This document shows positions 16,297-23,200 of a stretch of DNA of 27,083 bases, one piece after another (the first letter of the stretch is position 1; each line of letters begins with the position of its first letter). The translations under genes and the position numbers were made by a program. Below the pieces are notes generated by a model. That model made no database searches. It was given only the letters and a program-made list of their open reading frames with translations, and had not been told where the DNA came from. Source of the DNA: DATJHM01 sp035493895 (GTDB lineage: Bacteria; Chloroflexota; Ktedonobacteria; Ktedonobacterales; Ktedonobacteraceae); assembly GCA_035493895.1 (NCBI GenBank), contig DATJHM010000024.1, forward strand, positions 1 to 27,083. The letters are read 5' to 3'.

Positions 16297-17322
16297 ATGA
16301 AGGATTTATCTCCTCGTTCTTTTGACTCGTTCAAAGAAAATGTGCCAGAATCACCACCGGTACCAGGATATCTGGCCGCTAAGCCTGTTCAGGAGAACAG
16401 TATATTACGGATGTGGTACCGTATCGCGTCCCCGTCTATGCCACCGAATACCGCAACGTTTGAAGAAATGGAGCGTTTTCGGCGAGGAAGAGCAGGGAGC
16501 CAGATCATTTTGGCCCTCTATTTCTTACTCCTCATCTCGATTCCCGCGGCCTATGTCGGAACCAATATCTATCTGGTCCCTATCGTCATTTGCTCATCGA
16601 TTGCGCTGGTTGGCGCGACCCTGCTCAATCGTCTGGGAAGAGTCAGCCTGGCGGGAGCAATCGTGGTGCTCACCTTTATTGCATTCCCAACCGTCAATAT
16701 CGTGACGACACCAGGCGGCGTGAGTATGATGGTTCTGCCACTGTATGGATTGCTGGTGCTTCCTTTGATGTGCGCAGTCTCGTTTCTTCCACCGTGGTGG
16801 GTGTTTGTCGTCGCTTTCGTCAATTGTCTTTTTACCTGGTATTCTCTGAACTATTTGCATCGTACGGCTGAGCTCATCGCGATCCTGGCCATCGCCTTTG
16901 CCGGTATCCTTATCCCCATTATCCTGAGTCAGATCATTGTATCGGTGGTGGCTTATGCATGGGTGCAAGGTACGACGCTGGCGCTGATGCGTGCGAACCG
17001 TGCTGAAGAGCTGGCTCGTCTGGAGCATGACCTCTCGTTCCAATCCAAAGAGGTTGCGCAACAGAAACGCTATCTGGAGTCAAGCATTCAGAAGATCGTG
17101 GAGACGCATATGCAGGTGGCAAATGGCAATCTGAACGCTCGCGTGCCTCTCGTCGAGGGGAACGTGCTCTGGCAAATTTCGGGACCGCTCAATAATTTGC
17201 TGGCACGGGCGCAACGCTGGCGGCAGGATGCGGATCAGTTGCAGACTGTGCAAAGGGCGCTCCAGAAGGCGCATGAAGAGAATATGCAATTGAGAAGAAT
17301 GGTTGAACGAAATAGTCGGTAA
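16297..17322 (+). CDS. Six-helix membrane protein with HAMP-like C-terminal region
   Basis: A 341-residue protein: a polar N-terminus of about 65 residues, about six hydrophobic helices between residues 68 and 225 (for example IILALYFLLLISIPAAYVG and IAILAIAFAGILIPIILSQI), then a charged helix likely to be a coiled coil, and a segment (about 265-320) containing MQVANGNLNARVPLVEGNVLWQ-like features and LNNLLARAQRW, typical of a HAMP linker. No kinase, cyclase or methyl-accepting domain follows, so it is a sensor-like input module without an obvious output; it may work with the preceding small protein. GGAG at 16285-16288 supports the ATG. Function unknown. Confidence 0.75.
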   Translation: MKDLSPRSFDSFKENVPESPPVPGYLAAKPVQENSILRMWYRIASPSMPPNTATFEEMERFRRGRAGSQIILALYFLLLISIPAAYVGTNIYLVPIVICSSIALVGATLLNRLGRVSLAGAIVVLTFIAFPTVNIVTTPGGVSMMVLPLYGLLVLPLMCAVSFLPPWWVFVVAFVNCLFTWYSLNYLHRTAELIAILAIAFAGILIPIILSQIIVSVVAYAWVQGTTLALMRANRAEELARLEHDLSFQSKEVAQQKRYLESSIQKIVETHMQVANGNLNARVPLVEGNVLWQISGPLNNLLARAQRWRQDADQLQTVQRALQKAHEENMQLRRMVERNSR

Positions 17323-17380
17323 GCAAAGATTTGTAGTTATCTATCTATCTGGTTTTTTTTAGGTATATGGATGTGTTGTT

Positions 17381-17431
17381 CATGGCGGGCCGAAGCGATT
17401 CATCGTCATACTATCAGCAAGGCCCGCCATG
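17381..17431. repeat. GC-rich hairpin partly flanked by a 12-bp direct repeat
   Basis: CATGGCGGGCC (17381-17391) and GGCCCGCCATG (17421-17431) are perfect inverted arms around a 29-nt loop. The 12-mer ATGGATGTGTTG occurs at 17367-17378 and again at 17429-17440, overlapping the right arm. It lies about 60 bp after the stop of the membrane protein gene and could work as a terminator or be a small insertion. The rest of the 378-bp gap shows nothing else except the palindrome at 17559. Confidence 0.55.
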
Positions 17432-17558
17432 GATGTGTTGCCCCGCACCAGTCTCCCCCATGAAATCTTCCCCCTCCGCCATCATCCGCCCGCAAGAGAG
17501 TAGGCAGACGCCGATTATTTCGGGTATAGTTTAAGAGAAAGCTTTTCGCTTGCAAACG

Positions 17559-17574
17559 CTGTTTCATGAAACAG
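17559..17574. promoter_or_regulatory. Candidate operator upstream of the GH4 glycosidase
   Basis: CTGTTTCATGAAACAG is a perfect 16-bp palindrome 127 bp before the glycosidase start. Immediately upstream TTGCAAACGCT has an AAACGCT core like LacI-family operators. Perfect short palindromes near sugar genes are often repressor sites, but no cognate regulator is identified. Confidence 0.4.
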
Positions 17575-17700
17575 TATCTTTTGCCCCACAAAGCTGCAAT
17601 GGGCGCAAACTGCAATGCTGCCATGCTTGCGTCGCGTCCTGATCAGCCAGAAGCAAATGGCAGGAGCGCGCATTGTGGCTGCTTTGAAAGGAAACGTTCT

Positions 17701-19254
17701 ATGTCAACGAAGATTGCTATGATCGGTGCTGGCTCAATTGGTTTTACGCGAACATTATTGCACGACATCCTCGCCGTGCCTGAACTGGCGGATACAACAT
17801 TCGCATTCACTGATATTTCAGAGCATAACCTGGCGATGGTGGCGCAACTCTGCCAGCGAGACATCCTGGCGAACAAGCTGCCAGCAAAAATTATGACCAC
17901 CACCGATCGGCGGGCTGCGCTTGCCGAGAGCGACTACGTGATCAGCACTATTCGCCAGGGAGGATTGGCCGCCTTCCAGACGGATATCGATATCCCACTT
18001 AAATACGGCGTCGATCAGTGTGTGGGAGATACGCTCTGTGCTGGTGGCCTGATGTATGCGCAACGGACGATTCCTGCCCTGCTCGATTTTTGTCAGGATA
18101 TTCGCGAAGTTGCCAGACCCGGAGCGCTTTTCCTCAACTATTCCAATCCCATGGCGATGAACGTCTGGGCCTGCAACAAATATGGGCAGGTGCCGACGAT
18201 TGGTCTCTGTCATGGCGTGCAGGGGGCGCACTGGCAGATTGTGCGTTGCATCGAACATTGGGCCAAACGCGAAGGGTTGCTCGGAGCCGATGAGAAGCTG
18301 CATCGGCGCGATGTCGATGTCGTCGCCGCCGGGATCAATCATCAGACATGGTTTGTCAAAGTGCAGTGGCGGGGGAGAGATATGCTGCCACAATTGCTGG
18401 AGCTCTTTGAGGCGCATCCGAGCTATCCGCAGACCGAGAAGGTGCGCATCGATGTCCTGCGTCGTTTCGGCTATTACAGCACCGAGTCCAATGGGCATTT
18501 GAGCGAATATCTGCCCTGGTACCGCAAACGGACAGAAGAGATACCGCAATGGATCGATCTTTCCCACTGGATTCATGGCGAGACGGGCGGCTATTTGCGC
18601 GTGTGTACCGAGGGACGCAACTGGTTTGAGACAGATTTTACGAGCTGGCTCGAAGAAGAGCCTTTTGTGATTTCACCTGAACATCGCAGCGAAGAGCATG
18701 GGTCCTACATTATAGAGGCGCTCGAAACCGGGCGCGTCTATCGTGGACACTTCAATGTGATCAATCAGCAGCATATTCCCAATTTGCCGGATGGATGCAC
18801 CATCGAAATACCGGGCTATGTGGACAAAAATGGCATCAATATGCCCGTTGTCGGTGCTTTGCCGCTTGCCTGTGCCGCGACCTGTGCTGCCAGTGTGCGC
18901 GTGCAGGAGATGGGGATGGAGGCGGCAGTGCATGGGGATGTGACGTTGCTGAAGCAGGCAATGTTGCACGATCCGCTGGTGGGCGCGGTCTGCAATCCCG
19001 AGGAGGTCTGGCAGATGACCGATGAGATGCTGGTGGCGCAGGCGCAGTGGCTGCCGCAATATGCGAGCGAGATCCCGCAGGCACAGCAGCGCCTGGAGAG
19101 CGCCGTGCAGCATGGCACACGCGTCAGATTGCACGAGACAAGCGGGGCGGCGCGTCTGCATACGAAAACGGTTGAGGAGATGGCGCGGAGTGCGAGCGAG
19201 GCGCGTGCAAATGCCGGGGCCGCCGACAAAGGCAACATGACGAGCCGCCATTGA
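17701..19254 (+). CDS. Glycoside hydrolase family 4 (alpha-galactosidase/alpha-glucosidase type)
   Basis: GH4 enzymes cleave glycosides by an NAD- and divalent-metal-dependent oxidation-elimination route. The 517-residue protein begins MSTKIAMIGAGSIGFTRTLLHDIL with the nucleotide-binding GAGSIG at 9-14 and the acidic FTDISEHNL at the end of the second strand. Metal and catalytic motifs: NYSNPM, GLCHG at 168-172 (Cys170, His171) and GINHQTWF from 211 (Asn213, His214). It is somewhat longer than MelA-like enzymes of about 450 residues, through a C-terminal Ala/Arg-rich tail that may be non-conserved. AAAGGA at 17687-17692 supports ATG 17701; the frame extends to 17566 but overlaps the palindrome. 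No transporter or sugar gene is next to it. Cytoplasmic, no signal peptide. Confidence 0.88.
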   Translation: MSTKIAMIGAGSIGFTRTLLHDILAVPELADTTFAFTDISEHNLAMVAQLCQRDILANKLPAKIMTTTDRRAALAESDYVISTIRQGGLAAFQTDIDIPLKYGVDQCVGDTLCAGGLMYAQRTIPALLDFCQDIREVARPGALFLNYSNPMAMNVWACNKYGQVPTIGLCHGVQGAHWQIVRCIEHWAKREGLLGADEKLHRRDVDVVAAGINHQTWFVKVQWRGRDMLPQLLELFEAHPSYPQTEKVRIDVLRRFGYYSTESNGHLSEYLPWYRKRTEEIPQWIDLSHWIHGETGGYLRVCTEGRNWFETDFTSWLEEEPFVISPEHRSEEHGSYIIEALETGRVYRGHFNVINQQHIPNLPDGCTIEIPGYVDKNGINMPVVGALPLACAATCAASVRVQEMGMEAAVHGDVTLLKQAMLHDPLVGAVCNPEEVWQMTDEMLVAQAQWLPQYASEIPQAQQRLESAVQHGTRVRLHETSGAARLHTKTVEEMARSASEARANAGAADKGNMTSRH

Positions 19255-19330
19255 GGATTGAGCAGCGCTTGCGAAATCTTCAGGGAGTCTTGAGAGAGGG
19301 AGGCCTTTTTTCCTGATTTTGTGCTACAAT

Positions 19331-19380
19331 TTGTAAAAGTATGCATGACATTGTAGAAAGCATCTGCTCTCTACAATGTC
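19331..19380 (+). promoter_or_regulatory. Candidate autoregulated promoter/operator of the XRE regulator gene
   Basis: GACATTGTAGA (19347-19357) and TCTACAATGTC (19370-19380) are perfect 11-bp inverted arms with a 12-nt spacer. A weak promoter-like pair, TTGTAA (19331-19336), 17-base spacer, TAGAAA (19354-19359), overlaps the left arm. This arrangement suits repression by the adjacent XRE protein, about 50 bp downstream, or the arms may form an RNA hairpin. Confidence 0.45.
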
Positions 19381-19432
19381 GTGTCTGGATAGTCCCGTGG
19401 TGTACTCGTTGTAGCGCGAGGAGAGACAGTAG

Positions 19433-20554
19433 ATGGCAGGTCAGCATTTGAACTATCGCTCTTCCGCAGTTGGGCAGGTCATTCGAGAACATCGCAAGGC
19501 GCGAGGGCTGACGCAGAAGCAGCTCGCGGGCGAATTAGGCGTGGAAGCTCGTACTCTCCGTATGTATGAAAATGGGGAGCGCGTATTAGAAAATATCTCG
19601 GATCTGCGGCGTATTGCAGATCTTCTGGAAATAAATCCTGTCGAGCTGGGATTAGCGGCTGCAAGGCAGCATATTTCTACCGTGGAGCAGATACAGGACG
19701 TCGTCGAACAGGTCGCTGTATTGCTTCCTCAGGCATGTTTCATTGAAGCACGCTCCACCATCGATACTTTGTTTCGTAATGTGCTCCGGTCCGTTGATAA
19801 CGAGGACCAGGCATTTCTCCGCATACTCGCCCACGCGCACTGTCTCGCCGGGCAAATTCACGCGATTACCCGCCGCACACGTGAGGTCGATCATGTCCTG
19901 CAACATTTTCAGGAGATGGCCCGCATTGCCCGCGTGCTCGATGATCAGACCTTGCTCAATATTGCGCTTTCGTATCAGGGGGATATGCTGCGCCGTCGTG
20001 GCGAGAAAGCGCAGGCCATTGCCTTGCTCGAACTGGCGCGCGAATGCACGCCTCTGGCCGATGCAGCCGCGCGTGGGCATAATGCGCTTTTGTTGGGCAG
20101 GGCCTATGCGAGCAACGAAGATTACGCGGGCTTCGAGCGCGAAATAGCCTGTGCCGAGGAACTGGCAGGCGATCCCCAGACGCTCCCAGCATCCTTGCTG
20201 CTCCTGTATACGAAAGGCTCTGTGTACAGTGAATGCGTGGCGGTCTACGCGAAGATGGGAAAGCGCGAAAAGAGTCGTCTCGCGCTCGAACGTGCCGAAG
20301 CATGCCTGCCCGCCAATAATTTGTGGGGGATGCTGCTCAAGGCTGATCGCGCTGAAATGCTGATCTACCACGGCGATATTTTGCAAGCCATGCCTCTCTT
20401 AATCGAAGTTGCGCACCTCGCCCAGATGTATGGGCATCAGCGTCTGGTAGAACGGCTCTATCGCTTACAGTATTACCTGGATGATCAGGCTCTGTTGCTG
20501 CGCCAGGCCAGCCGGAATCTGGGCGAAATTCTCCAGGGAACGATAGAGCGCTAA
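19433..20554 (+). CDS. XRE-family transcriptional regulator with TPR-like C-terminal region
   Basis: A 373-residue protein. Residues about 13-72 form a Cro/C1-type helix-turn-helix: VIREHRKARGLTQKQLAGEL, then VEARTLRMYENGERVLENIS and LRRIADLLEINPVEL. The remaining 290 residues are all-helical with an Ala/Leu-rich periodicity (AIALLELARECTPLADAA, LALERAEACLP, AMPLLIEVAHLAQMYGHQRL), as in TPR-like sensor domains of XRE regulators common in Gram-positive bacteria and Chloroflexota. Such tails often bind a peptide or partner protein; none is evident here. GAGGAGA at 19418-19424 supports the ATG. It is a single gene between the glycosidase and the nitrate operon; regulation of either neighbour is possible but not shown. 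Confidence 0.85.
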   Translation: MAGQHLNYRSSAVGQVIREHRKARGLTQKQLAGELGVEARTLRMYENGERVLENISDLRRIADLLEINPVELGLAAARQHISTVEQIQDVVEQVAVLLPQACFIEARSTIDTLFRNVLRSVDNEDQAFLRILAHAHCLAGQIHAITRRTREVDHVLQHFQEMARIARVLDDQTLLNIALSYQGDMLRRRGEKAQAIALLELARECTPLADAAARGHNALLLGRAYASNEDYAGFEREIACAEELAGDPQTLPASLLLLYTKGSVYSECVAVYAKMGKREKSRLALERAEACLPANNLWGMLLKADRAEMLIYHGDILQAMPLLIEVAHLAQMYGHQRLVERLYRLQYYLDDQALLLRQASRNLGEILQGTIER

Positions 20555-20832
20555 TTGTTATGACACGTGCCCATCTCCCGGGTACGAAAAATTGCACAAA
20601 GAGGAACAAATAATTCCGCTGCTAAAAGAGCTGCCGCAACAGAAACTGTGCAATGTGCCCAATAAAATGGGGTGATAAGGCGCAATAAATAGGTGATAAT
20701 AAATAAATGCGTGGCATTTGCGGCTCAATCCCCTCTGATTTTGTATATTTTGTACAATGGAAGGGAAAGAGAGGGAAAAAAAGCAAAAAAGAGGGGGATT
20801 TTTAAAGATGAGGAATGATCTATTCCCCTGTA

Positions 20833-20861
20833 TTGTAAAGACGTGTTGTGCACATTATACT
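20833..20861 (+). promoter_or_regulatory. Candidate sigma-70-type promoter of the nitrate assimilation operon
   Basis: TTGTAA (20833-20838), a 17-base spacer and TATACT (20856-20861) match the consensus at 4/6 and 5/6 positions with ideal spacing. This would give a leader of about 115 nt. The 430-bp gap before the operon is otherwise AT-rich; it also holds TTGTACAA at 20750-20757 and separated arms ATTGCACA (20591-20598) and TGTGCAAT (20647-20654). Confidence 0.55.
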
Positions 20862-20890
20862 ATTCACAGGTCAAACAAAGAACGTAATTT

Positions 20891-20910
20891 TTATAGCGGA
20901 GCTGCTATAA
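20891..20910 (+). promoter_or_regulatory. Leader hairpin with pyrimidine tail before narB
   Basis: TTATAGC (20891-20897) and GCTATAA (20904-20910) form a 7-bp stem with the hexaloop GGAGCT, followed by the pyrimidine-rich run GCCTTTTCTCCTTTC. It lies in the predicted leader, about 75 nt before the start codon, and resembles a weak terminator or attenuator. Nitrate operons elsewhere use leader antitermination by ANTAR proteins; the loop here has G at position 4 but G rather than A at position 1. Confidence 0.35.
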
Positions 20911-20983
20911 GCCTTTTCTCCTTTCATACTTGATATAAGATCTGGCATACAACAGTGCAGTGAGACCAAGCAAGAGTATCCTG

Positions 20984-23200
20984 ATGGCAAAGAAGCCCTG
21001 GCTGGTAGGACGCGTAACAGGCGAGAAGCAAAAGCTATCTCTTTGCCAGGTAAACGGAGAGGAAGTCGTGCTGAAAGCTACTGCATTGGAACAAACGCAA
21101 ACCTCGGCTGGCGTTGCGACACACTGTCCATATTGTGCATTTCAATGTGGCATGTATCTTCAGGGAACGCGTGAGCAGGCAACGATTACCGGGAATGCCT
21201 CGTTTCCGGTGAACCGGGGCGGGTTATGTATCAAGGGATGGACCGCTTCCGCCGCACTCGCCCATCCCGATCGTCTCCAATCTCCCCTGGCTCGTAATTC
21301 CGCTGGTACGCTCGTTCCCGTGACGTGGGAAGAGGCTTTGACGCGTGTCGTGGCCTCATTTCAGCGGACGCAGGAGCGCTATGGGCGGGACGCTGTGGGC
21401 CTCTTCGGAGGGGGGTCGCTGACAAACGAGAAGGCCTATCTGCTGGGGAAGTTTGCACGCGTGGCCCTGGGAACCTCGAACATCGACTACAACGGACGCT
21501 TTTGCATGTCCTCAGCTGCAACCGCCTCGCAAAAAGCCTTTGGTCTGGATCGTGGCCTCCCCTTTCCCGTTGCGGATATCGCCCATGCTGAAGTCGTGCT
21601 CCTGCTTGGCAGCAATATTGCCGAGACGATGCCGCCCATTATGCAATACTTCGAGGAGCAGCGTAACCACGGTGGCAAGCTCATCGTGGTGGACCCGCGC
21701 CGCACTCCGACCGCGCGCACGGCCACGCTGCATCTTGCGCTTACGCCGGGAGCGGATGCGATACTGGCGAACGGTCTGCTGCACATCCTGATTCGCGATG
21801 GCCTGATCGATCACGAGTATATTCGCGAAAGGACAGAGGGCTTCGAGCCAGTAAAAGCCATGGCCGCGACCTACTGGCCCGAGCGTGTCGAGCGTCTGAC
21901 CGGCATCCCTGAAGCGCAACTGATCGAGGCCGCGCACATGCTCGCTACCGCCACTTCCGCGATGATCCTCACCGCGCGTGGCGTTGAGCAGCAGAGCCAG
22001 GGCGTGAATAATACGCTGGCCTACATCAATATCGCGCTCAGTCTCGGACTCGTTGGTCGATCCTACAGCGGTTACGGTTGCCTGACAGGGCAGGGCAACG
22101 GGCAGGGCGGACGTGAGCATGGGCAGAAGGCCGATCAACTACCGGGATATCGCAAGATCGATGATCCGGCGGCTCGGCGTTACATTGCGGACGTGTGGGG
22201 GATTGCGGAAAGCGAACTGCCCGGTCCCGGAAAATCAGCGTACGAAATGCTCGATCAGCTCGGCACAGAAGGCGGCGTGCGCACACTCTTTGTGATGGGC
22301 TCGAACGTTGTGGTGTCTGCTCCACATGCCATGCATATTCAGGAGCGTCTCAAGGCGTTAGACACATTGATCGTCGCTGATTTCTTCCTGTCAGAGACCG
22401 CCCAACTGGCCGATATCGTGCTACCTACGACCCAGTGGGCAGAGGAGGAAGGGACGATGACGAATCTCGAGGGACGCGTCATTCTCCGCCGTCGCGCCTT
22501 CGAGCCGCCAGAGGGTATCCAGAGCGATGCGCATTTACTCTGCGATCTGGCCGCGCGCATGGGCAAGGGATCGTATTTTTCGTATAGCCGCGATCATCTG
22601 GCGCAGGAGATTTTCGCAGAGTTGAGGCGGGCCAGTGCAGGTGGGAGCGCCGATTATGCAGGGATTACCTATGAGAAAATCGAGGCTGGCGTGCACTGGC
22701 CCTGCCCATCAGAGGAGCATCCCGGCACGCCACGCCTGTTTCAAGAGCGTTTCCCCACACCCACAGGAAAGGCCCGCTTTCACGCGATCCGTCATCAGCA
22801 GCCAGCCGAGACGATCGACAACGATTATCCTCTGTACTTAACCACGGGACGTATCCTCGGCCAGTATCAGTCAGGCACGCAGACGCGGCGCATCGAACAG
22901 TTGCGCACAAACGCGCCTGATCCGGTCGCCGAGATGCATCCTGGTGTTGCGAGGCGTTACAGGCTCGCAGATGGAGAGTCCGTCACGCTGGCGACACGGC
23001 GGGGGACGGCCTCGTTTGTTGTCAAAGTCACGGGCGATATACGCGAAGATACCATCTTTGTACCTTTTCATTGGGGCGGTAACCAATCTGCCAATCGTTT
23101 AACCAATCCGGCCCTGGACCCTACCAGTCGTATGCCGGAGTTCAAAGTTTGTGCGGTCCGCATCGAGCCGCGAACAGCTACGCGGGAGGAAAAACTATGA
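20984..23200 (+). CDS. narB: Assimilatory nitrate reductase catalytic subunit (NarB/NasA-type molybdoenzyme)
   Basis: Reduces nitrate to nitrite with bis-molybdopterin guanine dinucleotide in the cytoplasm. The 738-residue protein has an N-terminal [4Fe-4S] site, Cys48, 51, 55 and 82 (CPYCAFQCGM and GGLCIKGW), and the probable molybdenum ligand Cys174 in NGRFCMSSA, as in NapA/NarB enzymes. GYGCLTGQGNGQGGREHGQK and the C-terminal FVPFHWGG and GGNQSANRLTNPALDP segments are typical of assimilatory nitrate reductases. No signal peptide and no C-terminal [2Fe-2S] domain are present, like cyanobacterial NarB. ATG 20984 is preferred; an in-frame GTG at 20960 lies upstream, and neither has a strong ribosome binding site. 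The stop overlaps nirB as ATGA. A formate dehydrogenase role is less likely given nirB-nirD. Confidence 0.92.
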   Translation: MAKKPWLVGRVTGEKQKLSLCQVNGEEVVLKATALEQTQTSAGVATHCPYCAFQCGMYLQGTREQATITGNASFPVNRGGLCIKGWTASAALAHPDRLQSPLARNSAGTLVPVTWEEALTRVVASFQRTQERYGRDAVGLFGGGSLTNEKAYLLGKFARVALGTSNIDYNGRFCMSSAATASQKAFGLDRGLPFPVADIAHAEVVLLLGSNIAETMPPIMQYFEEQRNHGGKLIVVDPRRTPTARTATLHLALTPGADAILANGLLHILIRDGLIDHEYIRERTEGFEPVKAMAATYWPERVERLTGIPEAQLIEAAHMLATATSAMILTARGVEQQSQGVNNTLAYINIALSLGLVGRSYSGYGCLTGQGNGQGGREHGQKADQLPGYRKIDDPAARRYIADVWGIAESELPGPGKSAYEMLDQLGTEGGVRTLFVMGSNVVVSAPHAMHIQERLKALDTLIVADFFLSETAQLADIVLPTTQWAEEEGTMTNLEGRVILRRRAFEPPEGIQSDAHLLCDLAARMGKGSYFSYSRDHLAQEIFAELRRASAGGSADYAGITYEKIEAGVHWPCPSEEHPGTPRLFQERFPTPTGKARFHAIRHQQPAETIDNDYPLYLTTGRILGQYQSGTQTRRIEQLRTNAPDPVAEMHPGVARRYRLADGESVTLATRRGTASFVVKVTGDIREDTIFVPFHWGGNQSANRLTNPALDPTSRMPEFKVCAVRIEPRTATREEKL

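Noticed and set aside
17566..17700. Longer start for the GH4 enzyme
   Set aside because: The extra residues are unlike GH4 and cover the palindrome; MSTKIAMIGAGSIGF with AAAGGA upstream is the natural beginning.
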